Position numbers and translations under genes: made by a program
NCBI GenBank assembly: GCA_029202985.1
Contig: CP119316.1
Coordinates: 62,001-126,000, forward strand
DNA from: Candidatus Andeanibacterium colombiense
GTDB lineage: Bacteria > Pseudomonadota > Alphaproteobacteria > Sphingomonadales > Sphingomonadaceae
Length of the DNA: 64,000 nucleotides
Direction: 5' to 3'
Notes under the pieces: model-generated
Told to the model about the DNA's origin: nothing
The model's database searches: none
Seen by the model: the letters and a program-made list of their open reading frames with translations, nothing else
Shown: piece after piece, positions 8,850 through 16,092 of the stretch
Layout: every line of letters starts with the position of its first letter
Position numbering within the stretch: the stretch's first letter is position 1

Positions 8850-10090
8850 GCACCGCCAGATCATCCACGCGTTTGCCGACCCTGCGGCAAGTGGTCGCCC
8901 GGGGGCATCTCCGGCTGATCCTGTTTTCGGTCGCGCTGGCCTCCGCGAGCATCACCGTCAGCGGGATTTTCATCGTCCACGATTACATCCAGCGCAATCT
9001 GCAGCTGGTCGCCCATACGATCGGCTATACGATCGAGCCGGCGTTGGTGTTCGGCGATAAGGACGCGTTGGACCGTGGTATCGCTTCGGTCGTCGGCCAT
9101 CAGGATGTCGCCCGTGTCGAAATTGTCGGCGCGAACGGCACACTGCTCAACGTCTGGACGCAGAGCGACGAAAATCTCGAAAGCCCGGCGGAACTCATCG
9201 CGGATCGGGTGTTGTGGCCGGCCCCGCTGGTCGATCCGGTCGAACGCAATGGACAGCGGCTCGCGGTGGTGCGGGTCTATGGTAGCTCCGCAACGATCCT
9301 GACTTACGGTTCGATGGGATTGATGGTCGGCCTGTGCTGCCTCGGCCTGACCATCCTCGCCACCCGGATCCTCGCGCGGCGGCTGGAACGCGAGATCATT
9401 TCCCCGATGGAACATGTGGCGCAAGTCGCCCACGCGGTGCGTTTCGATCGCGATTTCGGCCGACGGGTGGCCCAGTCAGGCATCTATGAAGTGGATCGTT
9501 TCGCGAGCGACTTCAACGCGTTGCTGGTTGAACTGCAGGGCTGGCACGAGAGTGTCGTATCCGAAAACAAGGAATTGGCGCACCGCGCGGCCCACGATTC
9601 GCTGACCGGCGCGGGCAATCGCGACCTGTTCGAGAAGACGTTGAACGATGCGGCCACAATCGCGACGGCCAGCGACGGTACCTTCGCGCTCCTGTTTATC
9701 GACGTGGACCAGTTCAAGCAGGTAAACGATGATTTCGGCCACAATGAGGGCGACTGCGTGTTGGCCGAAACGGCGCGCCGGCTGGGCCGCTGCGTTCGTT
9801 CGAGCGACCAGGTCTTCCGACTTGGCGGCGACGAATTCGCGCTGATCGTCTCGCCGTTGCCCGACTCCGGCTGGGTCGAGACGCTTCGTAACGAGATCGA
9901 GGCCGCAATGCTCCGCCCGATCGAGCTGGAATGCGGAGAGGAGATTGCCGTCTCCCTCAGCATCGGCTCTGCGATTTACCCTCTCGACGGGCCGGACGTG
10001 AAGGCGATCCTGCGCCGGGCGGATGCAGGGATGTATGGAAGGAAGCGCCTGAAACGCATAGGCATGGCGCAAACCGGGGAAAGCACATGA
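8846..10090 (+). CDS. yfiN: YfiN/TpbB-like membrane diguanylate cyclase
   Basis: 414 residues from ATG at 8846, overlapping the yfiR stop by four bases. Order: transmembrane helix (about 20-48, LILFSVALASASITVSGIFIV), periplasmic PAS-like CHASE8 region (about 50-150), second transmembrane helix (about 153-175), HAMP (about 175-230), then GGDEF (about 245-405). The active motif is intact (RLGGDEFALI) and the inhibitory I-site RSSD lies five residues before it, so product inhibition is expected. It would make c-di-GMP at the inner membrane and be held off by YfiR and released through YfiB. The order R-N-B is as in P. aeruginosa, where the system drives exopolysaccharide and small-colony growth. 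Confidence 0.92.
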   Translation: MSTARSSTRLPTLRQVVARGHLRLILFSVALASASITVSGIFIVHDYIQRNLQLVAHTIGYTIEPALVFGDKDALDRGIASVVGHQDVARVEIVGANGTLLNVWTQSDENLESPAELIADRVLWPAPLVDPVERNGQRLAVVRVYGSSATILTYGSMGLMVGLCCLGLTILATRILARRLEREIISPMEHVAQVAHAVRFDRDFGRRVAQSGIYEVDRFASDFNALLVELQGWHESVVSENKELAHRAAHDSLTGAGNRDLFEKTLNDAATIATASDGTFALLFIDVDQFKQVNDDFGHNEGDCVLAETARRLGRCVRSSDQVFRLGGDEFALIVSPLPDSGWVETLRNEIEAAMLRPIELECGEEIAVSLSIGSAIYPLDGPDVKAILRRADAGMYGRKRLKRIGMAQTGEST

Positions 10091-10587
10091 TGGCCAGGTT
10101 ACTTGTTCTGTTCGCGGCAATATCGCTGGCGGGGTGCCAGACGGCGCCGGGGCCTACCGGGGACGGTTTTTCCCGCCATCAAGCCGCAGCGCTGGAAGCC
10201 AGGGGCTTCACCCGGGTCGGCCGGAACTACGAGTTGGGACTCAACAACCGAGTGCTGTTCTACGTCGATAAAAGCGATCTCTTGCCCGGGACCGACAAGA
10301 TGCTGGAGGAACTGACCGTTGCGCTGGTGGACATCGGGATCGGCGGGGTGAGCGTGGAAGGCCATGCGGATTCGACCGGTTCGAACGAATACAACCGGGT
10401 TTTGTCGGGTAAACGGGCCGAGAGCGTGAAGGCGCAAATGGTCCATAGCGGCATGCCGGACGGGCGCGTGCGGGTGGTTGCGTTGGGCGAGGCAGACCCG
10501 GTCGCGAGGAACGACACCGAGGAGGGCCGCGCGCAAAATCGCCGGGTCGTGATCGTCGTCGCGCCCGAGGACGCCGCCCCCGACTGA
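10087..10587 (+). CDS. yfiB: YfiB-like outer membrane lipoprotein with OmpA domain
   Basis: 166 residues. ATG at 10087 overlaps the yfiN stop by four bases; a second ATG follows directly. A lipoprotein signal ends in LAGC with Cys 17 as lipidation site. After a short linker comes an OmpA-like peptidoglycan-binding domain (about 60-160), with GHADSTGSNEYNRVLSGKRA and the terminal EGRAQNRRVVI, which carry the usual Asp and Arg contacts to diaminopimelate. In the known system YfiB sequesters YfiR at the outer membrane, relieving inhibition of YfiN. This completes the envelope-to-c-di-GMP relay. Confidence 0.88.
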   Translation: MMARLLVLFAAISLAGCQTAPGPTGDGFSRHQAAALEARGFTRVGRNYELGLNNRVLFYVDKSDLLPGTDKMLEELTVALVDIGIGGVSVEGHADSTGSNEYNRVLSGKRAESVKAQMVHSGMPDGRVRVVALGEADPVARNDTEEGRAQNRRVVIVVAPEDAAPD

Positions 10588-10649
10588 CCGTCCGACCCTG
10601 CGCTTGCCGATCAAGCGTCCAAGTACCGCTGGGGGAAGAGTGCCGACCT

Positions 10650-10868
10650 CGGTTCGAAGGCGCTGCACACGATGCGGCCGGGAACGGCTTTCAAACCGTG
10701 GGCGTCACGCAACAGCATCTCGCCGCACTTGAACGGTTGCCCAAGGTCGATCGGCACGGTGACTCATTCGATCTTCTGCTGCTCGCTCAGGCTTCGGTCG
10801 AGGGGGCGGTGCTGATGACTGCCGACCGGATGATGCCGGCCTATGGGATCAAGTGCGTCCGCGCATGA
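10650..10868 (+). pseudogene. 3' remnant of a VapC-type PIN-domain toxin gene
   Basis: An open stretch ending in TGA at 10866-10868 reads NGFQTVGVTQQHLAALERLP, then DRHGDSFDLLLLAQASVEG and LMTADRMMPAYGI. This is the C-terminal half of PIN-domain toxins, whose consensus is H-x-DPFDRxLxAQA and TxD. The N-terminal half with the first catalytic Asp is missing, no start or ribosome site is found, and no antitoxin gene is next to it. DPFDR has decayed to DSFDL. I infer a decayed vapC relic that fills the space between yfiB and the following convergent gene. Confidence 0.65.
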
Positions 10869-10894
10869 AATTCCTGCGCTGACGCACAAGCCGC

Positions 10895-12010
10895 CTAGAC
10901 CAATTCCGCCAGCGAGGCGGGATCGAAGCCCTGCAGCTGGTCCAGCTCGCCGGCCTTGACCTTGTTCGGCCAGTTCGGATCGGTCAGCAGCGCGCGGCCG
11001 ACCGCGATCAGGTCGAATTCCTCGCGTTCCATCCGTTCGACAAGCTGGTCGAGCGGGCTGGCTGCGGAGGCCATGCCGCGAAAACCGCCGAAGAAGTCGC
11101 TCGACAGCCCGACCGAGCCGACGCTGATCGTCGGCGCGCCGGTGACTTTCTTCGCCCAACCGGCGAAGTTGAGGCCGTTTTCGCCGTCGATCTCGGGGAA
11201 TTCGGCTTCCCAGAAGCGGCGCTGGGAGGCGTGCACGATGTCGACTCCGGCCTCGACCAGCGGCACCAGCCATTGCTCCAGCTCCTGCGGGGTGGTCGCG
11301 AGGCGGGCTTCGTAATCCTGCTGCTTCCACTGGCTCACCCGCAGGATGATCGGGAAATCGGGGCTTACCGCCGCGCGCACCGCCGAAACGATTTCGGCCG
11401 CAAAGCGCGCGCGTTCGGCGATGGTCGGGCCGGAATAGCGGTCATCGCGCTGGTTGGTGCCGGGCCAGAAGAACTTGTCGATCAGATAGCCGTGCGCGCC
11501 GTGGATCTCGGCGGTGTCGAAGCCGAGCCGCTCGGCGTCTGCGGCGCCCTGGGCAAAGGCGCGGACGGTGTCGGCAATGTCCTCTTCGCTCATCGCCACA
11601 CCGCGCGGCTCACCCGGCGCGTTGAGGCCCGAGGGGCTCTCGACCGGAGCCTCCGGCTCCCACCCGCTCTGGGTGATGGCCGCGCCGGTGTGCCACAATT
11701 GCGGCCCCATCTTTCCGCCCGCGTGGTGGACGGCTTCGATCACATGCTTCCATCCCTCAAGCGCCTCCGCTCCGTGGAAGAACGGAATGTTCGGATCGTT
11801 GCGCGATGCCGGACGGCCGATCACCGTGCCCTCCGACAGGATCAGCCCGACCCCGCCTTCGGCGCGGCGCTGGTAATAGGCGGCATTGGCCGCGCCCGGA
11901 ATCCCGCCGGGAGCCTTGGTCCGCGTCATCGGCGCCATTACGATGCGATTGTCGAGATTCAGCGACTTGAGGCTGAACGGGCGAAACAGGACGTCGTTGG
12001 AGGCGGACAT
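10895..12010 (-). CDS. Old Yellow Enzyme family NADH:flavin oxidoreductase
   Basis: 371 residues, a single TIM barrel of the OYE family that uses FMN to reduce activated C=C bonds or nitro compounds. Visible features: RIVMAPMTR near the N-terminus, GPQLWHTG (about 102-109), AEIHGAHGYLIDKFFWP (two substrate-binding His, about 170), NQRDDRYSG, and GSVGL plus AVGRALLTDP near the C-terminus for phosphate binding. The specific substrate is unknown; it resembles NemA/enoate-reductase-like members rather than large multi-domain dienoyl-CoA reductases. It stands alone on the minus strand, divergent from the acpP region. Confidence 0.9.
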   Translation of the reverse strand: MSASNDVLFRPFSLKSLNLDNRIVMAPMTRTKAPGGIPGAANAAYYQRRAEGGVGLILSEGTVIGRPASRNDPNIPFFHGAEALEGWKHVIEAVHHAGGKMGPQLWHTGAAITQSGWEPEAPVESPSGLNAPGEPRGVAMSEEDIADTVRAFAQGAADAERLGFDTAEIHGAHGYLIDKFFWPGTNQRDDRYSGPTIAERARFAAEIVSAVRAAVSPDFPIILRVSQWKQQDYEARLATTPQELEQWLVPLVEAGVDIVHASQRRFWEAEFPEIDGENGLNFAGWAKKVTGAPTISVGSVGLSSDFFGGFRGMASAASPLDQLVERMEREEFDLIAVGRALLTDPNWPNKVKAGELDQLQGFDPASLAELV

Positions 12011-12428
12011 TGGGAAACTCCCTGATTAAGTCGTTTTCGGCAACCTATGTTGCGGATGCGAAGGGTCAAGGGCGCGGAGTGAAGCATTGCTTGCGGGCAA
12101 GGAAGTGACCGTTGCTTCCAAACGCTTTCCTACACGCGCCGAATCTGCTCAGCTCAGGCATGAAGAGGCGACTGGCACCGTGATCGCTATCGAAAAACCA
12201 CCCGTCGAAAGACGGTTCGCGGAACCCCGCGAGCCCAACCCGGTTCTAACCATCAGGACACTGTCAACATTGTCAACTTCAACGGAGTTCCGCGGGGTTG
12301 GTGGGGGCTTGCGGAAGCTTTCCCCGGTTCGCTGGCGGCGCGGTGGACCCAACGCACTTGCAACGGGCCGCGGGCTTGATTAGGGGCTGGACCCAGAATT
12401 TAACCGCTTTCCTTCGAGAGGGATTTCC
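12011..12428. other. Long intergenic region upstream of acpP
   Basis: This 418-base gap separates the divergent OYE gene and acpP. A 98-codon frame (12087-12383) crosses it, but it has no ribosome site, is rich in Arg/Pro and resembles no family, so I do not call it. The notable content is the direct-repeat element at 12262-12280, listed separately. The acpP promoter and leader must lie here; no clear -35/-10 pair stands out. Confidence 0.6.
12262..12280 (+). promoter_or_regulatory. Direct-repeat element TGTCAACATTGTCAACTTC upstream of acpP
   Basis: Two copies of TGTCAAC spaced nine bases start to start, ending in TTC, about 150 bases before acpP. The same 19-mer with one difference (AG for AT in the spacer) lies just upstream of lepB in the same orientation relative to the gene. 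Spacing of nine is compatible with two half-sites on nearly one face of the helix. A regulator-binding site is an inference. Confidence 0.45.
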
Positions 12429-12665
12429 ATGAGCGATACCGCCGAACGCGTGAAGAAGATCGTTGTCGAACACCTTGGTGTCGAAGCCGACAAAGTCACG
12501 CCCGATGCCAGCTTCATCGACGATCTGGGTGCAGACAGCCTCGACATCGTCGAGCTGGTGATGGCGTTCGAAGAAGAATTCTGCGTCGAGATCCCCGACG
12601 ACGCAGCCGAGAAGATCGCCACCGTTGGCGATGCGAACAAGTACATCGAAGATCACAAGGGCTGA
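12429..12665 (+). CDS. acpP: Acyl carrier protein
   Basis: 78 residues, strongly acidic, the usual length of ACP. The phosphopantetheine attachment Ser lies in GADSLDIVELVMAFEE (about residue 37). GAGAGGG lies about eight bases before the ATG. It carries growing acyl chains for type II fatty acid synthesis in the cytosol. fabF follows 98 bases later on the same strand, after a hairpin, as in most alphaproteobacteria. Confidence 0.98.
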   Translation: MSDTAERVKKIVVEHLGVEADKVTPDASFIDDLGADSLDIVELVMAFEEEFCVEIPDDAAEKIATVGDANKYIEDHKG

Positions 12666-12713
12666 TAGCCCGACTCCCCGCGCGACAGCTCCCGGCCGGC
12701 GCGGACGGGGATG

Positions 12714-12743
12714 AAAGGCTCAGCCGCGGGCGGCTGGGCCTTT
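12714..12743 (+). terminator. Hairpin between acpP and fabF (terminator or attenuator)
   Basis: AAAGGC-T-CAGCC pairs with GGCTG-G-GCCTTT around a GC-rich loop, giving a 12-position stem that ends in TTT. It lies between the acpP stop and the fabF start. A partial terminator here would explain why ACP is made in large excess over FabF. The T-run is short, so read-through into fabF is expected. Confidence 0.55.
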
Positions 12744-12763
12744 CGTGACTTTGGAGAGTTGAT

Positions 12764-14026
12764 ATGCGCCGTGTGGTCATAACCGGTCTCGGTCTCGTCA
12801 CCCCGTTGGGGGCCGACGTCGAAACCACCTGGTCCAACATTCTCGCTGGCAAGAGCGGGGCGGGCCTCATCACCCATTTCGATGCCTCGGCCTACAAGTG
12901 CCGGATTGCGTGCGAAGTGAAGCCGGCAGACCACCCGTGGGGCTTCGATCCGTCGCTACGCGTCGATCACAAGGTCCAGCGCCAGGTCGATCCGTTCATC
13001 GTGTTCGGGATCGACGCCGCCGGCCAGGCGATCGAGGATGCCGGGCTGACCGACATGGACGAAGCCACGCGCCTGCGCGCGGGCTGCTCGATCGGGTCGG
13101 GCATCGGCGGGCTACCGGGGATCGAGAAGGAATCGCTGGTGCTGGCGGAAAAGGGGCCCGACCGGGTCTCGCCGCACTTCGTCCACGGGCGCCTGATCAA
13201 CCTGATCTCGGGCCAGGTCTCGATCAAATACGGTTTGATGGGGCCGAACCACGCGGTCGTCACCGCCTGTTCGACCGGCGCCCATTCGATCGGCGATGCC
13301 GCGCGGATGATCCGCGACGACGATGCCGACATCATGCTCGCCGGTGGCGCGGAAGCGACGATCTGCCCGATCGGCATCGCCGGCTTCGCCCAAGCGCGCG
13401 CGCTGTCGACCAATTTCAACGACCAGCCCGAAAAGGCCAGCCGCCCCTACGACGTCGATCGCGACGGGTTCGTGATGGGCGAGGGTGCCGGGATCGTGGT
13501 GCTCGAGGAATATGAGCACGCGAAGGCGCGCGGCGCGAAGATCTACGCCGAAGTGGTCGGCTACGGCCTGTCGGGTGATGCCTATCACGTGACCGCGCCG
13601 CATCCGGAAGGCTCGGGTGCGTTCCGTTCGATGCAGATGGCGCTCAAGAAGGCGGGGATGGAGCCGTCGGACATCGACTACATCAATGCGCACGGCACCT
13701 CGACCCCGCTCGGCGACGAACTCGAGCTGGGCGCGGTCCGGCGGCTGTTTGGCGATGCGATAGGGACCTTGTCGATGAGCTCGACCAAATCGGCGATCGG
13801 GCACCTGCTCGGCGGCGCCGGGGCGGTAGAGAGCATCTTCTGCATCCTCGTCCTGCGCGACCAGATCGTCCCGCCGACGCTCAACCTCGACAATCCGTCG
13901 GAGAGCTGCGCGGGCGTCGATCTGGTGCCCTACACCGCCAAGAAGCGCTCCGTGCGCGCGGTGCTCAACAACAGCTTCGGCTTCGGCGGCACCAATGCCA
14001 GCCTGGTGATGAAAAAGGCCGATTGA
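12764..14026 (+). CDS. fabF: Beta-ketoacyl-ACP synthase II
   Basis: 420 residues with the condensing-enzyme fold. The catalytic triad is visible: Cys in VVTACSTGAHSIGDA (about 167), His in NAHGTSTPLGD (about 308) and His in SAIGHLLGGAG (about 345). The C-terminal NNSFGFGGTNAS loop is also present. It elongates acyl-ACP with malonyl-ACP in fatty acid synthesis and takes its substrate from the neighbouring acpP product. mltG begins three bases after its stop. Confidence 0.97.
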   Translation: MRRVVITGLGLVTPLGADVETTWSNILAGKSGAGLITHFDASAYKCRIACEVKPADHPWGFDPSLRVDHKVQRQVDPFIVFGIDAAGQAIEDAGLTDMDEATRLRAGCSIGSGIGGLPGIEKESLVLAEKGPDRVSPHFVHGRLINLISGQVSIKYGLMGPNHAVVTACSTGAHSIGDAARMIRDDDADIMLAGGAEATICPIGIAGFAQARALSTNFNDQPEKASRPYDVDRDGFVMGEGAGIVVLEEYEHAKARGAKIYAEVVGYGLSGDAYHVTAPHPEGSGAFRSMQMALKKAGMEPSDIDYINAHGTSTPLGDELELGAVRRLFGDAIGTLSMSSTKSAIGHLLGGAGAVESIFCILVLRDQIVPPTLNLDNPSESCAGVDLVPYTAKKRSVRAVLNNSFGFGGTNASLVMKKAD

Positions 14027-14029
14027 CGG

Positions 14030-15016
14030 ATGGCGCGGCGCAGGCGTCATCCGCTGTTCCTGCCTGCCCTGGTGCTCGTCCTGCTAGCGGCGGGAGCGGT
14101 GGGCATATTCGGGTGGGGCTGGTACGGCCCCGGGCCGCTCGCCAGGGACACCAGCTTCGTCGTGGCCGACGGCTCCTCGCTTTACGGCACGGCCGAGCGG
14201 CTGGAACAGGCGGGCGCGATCTCTTCGGCGAAGAGCTTCCGCCTGCGCGCGAAATTCTTCGCCGCCGACGTGCCGATCAAGGCGGGCGAATTCATGCTGC
14301 CCGCCGGGGCCAGCCCGCGCACCATCCTCACCATCTTGCAGGGCGGGGATGTGATCCGGCGGATGGTCACGGTGCCCGAAGGCATGCCCTCGATCATGGT
14401 GTGGGAACGGCTCAAGGCCGAAAAGCTGCTGACCGGCAGCATCCCGGTCCCGCCCGAAGGCTCGGTGCTGCCCGACAGCTACGATTTCGCGCGCGGTGAA
14501 AGCCGCGCCTCGGTGCTCCAGCGGATGCAGGCGGGCATGGGCAAGGTGCTTGACGCCGCCTGGGCCAAGCGTTCGCCGAACACGGTAGTGAAAAGCCCGG
14601 AGGAAGCGCTGATCCTCGCCTCGATCGTCGAGAAGGAAACCGGCAAGCCGGCCGAACGGCGGCTGGTCGCGGGGCTCTATTCGAACCGGCTGAAGCAGGG
14701 CATGCCGCTGCAGGCCGATCCGACGATCATCTACCCGATTACCAGGGGCAAGCCGCTCGGCCGCCGCATCCGGCAGTCGGAAATCGCGGCGGTCAACGAT
14801 TACAACACCTACACCATGACCGGCCTGCCCAAGCATCCGATCACCAATCCGGGCAAGGCTTCGATCGAGGCGGTGCTCGATCCGGCGCCGACCAATGCGC
14901 TGTTCATGGTCGCCGACGGCACCGGCGGGCATGTGTTCGCGGCGACGATCCAGGAGCATAACGCCAATGTCGCGCGCTGGTTCGCGATCCGCCGCCAGCG
15001 GGGAGAGATGAAATGA
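14030..15016 (+). CDS. mltG: Endolytic murein transglycosylase MltG (YceG-like)
   Basis: 328 residues with an N-terminal basic stretch and one transmembrane helix (PLFLPALVLVLLAAGAVGIFGWG), then the YceG domain. The catalytic Glu sits in ILASIVEKETG (about 206). Other family signatures are GSVLPDSYDF, QADPTIIYP and NTYTMTGLPKHPITNPG. It cleaves nascent glycan strands at the outer face of the inner membrane and sets glycan length. Linkage with acpP-fabF is common in alphaproteobacteria. Confidence 0.96.
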   Translation: MARRRRHPLFLPALVLVLLAAGAVGIFGWGWYGPGPLARDTSFVVADGSSLYGTAERLEQAGAISSAKSFRLRAKFFAADVPIKAGEFMLPAGASPRTILTILQGGDVIRRMVTVPEGMPSIMVWERLKAEKLLTGSIPVPPEGSVLPDSYDFARGESRASVLQRMQAGMGKVLDAAWAKRSPNTVVKSPEEALILASIVEKETGKPAERRLVAGLYSNRLKQGMPLQADPTIIYPITRGKPLGRRIRQSEIAAVNDYNTYTMTGLPKHPITNPGKASIEAVLDPAPTNALFMVADGTGGHVFAATIQEHNANVARWFAIRRQRGEMK

Positions 15017-15411
15017 GCCTGCTGCTTGCCGCGCTCGCGCTTGCGCTTGCGCCGGCCGGGTCCGAAACCCAGGCTGCGCCTGCTCCTCAAGCCGGGACCT
15101 CGTCGGCGAGCTATGCCGACGCGATCCGCTGCCAGGCGTTCTACGTCGTCTACGCCTCGCTGCTCGATCGCGATTCGGACGATTATCAGGACGCCGCCGA
15201 CACCTTCGACGAATGGTACGATTTCACCGCCGCCAGCTATCCCGACAGCGCCGGCTATCACCACGACACCGACCTCCAGGCCGAGATCGAGCGGATCGAC
15301 GGCGAACTCGGCAAGGTCGAGGACGAGGCCGAAGCGGAAAAGGCCCTGAGCGGCTACCTCGACCAATGCACGGCGATCGAGCCTTCGTCCGACCAGCCGA
15401 CGGTCGATTGA
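15013..15411 (+). CDS. Small exported protein of unknown function
   Basis: 132 residues; ATG at 15013 overlaps the mltG stop by four bases, so it is probably translated with mltG. A signal peptide (LLLAALALALAPAGSETQA) is followed by a low-complexity Ala/Pro/Ser stretch and a helical acidic domain with two cysteines (IRCQAFYVVYAS and LDQCTA). Many Asp, Glu and Tyr residues. I recognise no family. Its position suggests an envelope role, but that is a guess. Confidence 0.68.
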   Translation: MSLLLAALALALAPAGSETQAAPAPQAGTSSASYADAIRCQAFYVVYASLLDRDSDDYQDAADTFDEWYDFTAASYPDSAGYHHDTDLQAEIERIDGELGKVEDEAEAEKALSGYLDQCTAIEPSSDQPTVD

Positions 15412-15434
15412 ACCGCAGGCGGGGGTGGCGGGAG

Positions 15435-15944
15435 ATGGCCGGGGCGCCGCTGCTGATCACCGCCGAACTGCCGCCCGATGTGCTCGCTTGGGCGGACGGA
15501 CTCCGGCGGCTGCACTATCCGCCCGAACGCAACCGCCTGCGGGCCCACGTCACGCTGTTCCATGCGCTGCCCCCCTCGGCCGAAGGGGAGGCGCGGCGCT
15601 TGCTGGCGGATTTCTCGGCGGCGCATCCGCCGCCCGAGGCGCGGGTCACCGGGCTGATGGACCTTGGCACGGGCACCGCGATGGACCTGCGCTCGGACGG
15701 GATGGTCGCGCTGCACGCAGCTATGTCCGAACGGCTGCACGGAGTGCTGACCCGGCAGGACGACCGCCGGCTGCGGCTCCACATTACGGTCCAGAACAAG
15801 GTCGAGCGCCGGGCGGCGAAAACGTTGCAGGCGCAGCTCGCCGAGACACTGGAGCACCGTCGTTTCCGCTTTCGCGGCTTCGGCCTCTATGCGTGGGAGA
15901 GCGGCTTGTGGAACCCGCTTGCCGAATATCCCTTTCGCGGTTGA
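15435..15944 (+). CDS. 2H phosphoesterase superfamily protein (2'-5' RNA ligase-like)
   Basis: 169 residues from ATG at 15435 (MAGAPLLITAELPP). The two HxTx motifs that define the 2H fold are HVTLFHALPP (about 38) and HITVQNKV (about 117), with the expected spacing. Members (ThpR/LigT and relatives) act on 2'-5' or 2',3'-cyclic phosphate RNA ends. The N-terminus LLITAELPPDVLAWADGLRR matches the start of this fold. It is 24 bases after the small exported protein, so co-transcription is likely. The true substrate is unknown. Confidence 0.82.
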   Translation: MAGAPLLITAELPPDVLAWADGLRRLHYPPERNRLRAHVTLFHALPPSAEGEARRLLADFSAAHPPPEARVTGLMDLGTGTAMDLRSDGMVALHAAMSERLHGVLTRQDDRRLRLHITVQNKVERRAAKTLQAQLAETLEHRRFRFRGFGLYAWESGLWNPLAEYPFRG

Positions 15945-16010
15945 CCGGAGCGGGAGCCCGACCTAAACGCGCCGCCTGCACCCAAGGCCAGGCCCTGGGA
16001 GCACAGGACT

Positions 16011-16087
16011 GGCGGAGTAGCTCAGCTGGTTAGAGCAGCGGAATCATAATCCGCGTGTCGGGGGTTCGAGTCCCTCCTCCGCTACCA
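16011..16087 (+). tRNA. tRNA-Met (CAT), elongator type
   Basis: A 77-base cloverleaf with encoded CCA. Acceptor stem GGCGGAG pairs with CTCCGCT (first pair G-U). The D-arm holds AGCTCAGCTGGTTAGAGC, the anticodon stem is GCGGA/TCCGC with loop ATCATAA giving CAT, and the T-arm holds GGTTCGAGTCC. The G-U first pair and the lack of three G-C pairs at the base of the anticodon stem argue against the initiator. An Ile2 tRNA read with lysidine cannot be fully excluded. The 3' end lies only five bases from the stop of the convergent gene. Confidence 0.93.
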
Positions 16088-16092
16088 GTCCT

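Noticed and set aside
12087..12383. 98-codon plus-strand frame upstream of acpP
   Set aside because: No ribosome site, no family, and it covers the conserved regulatory element.
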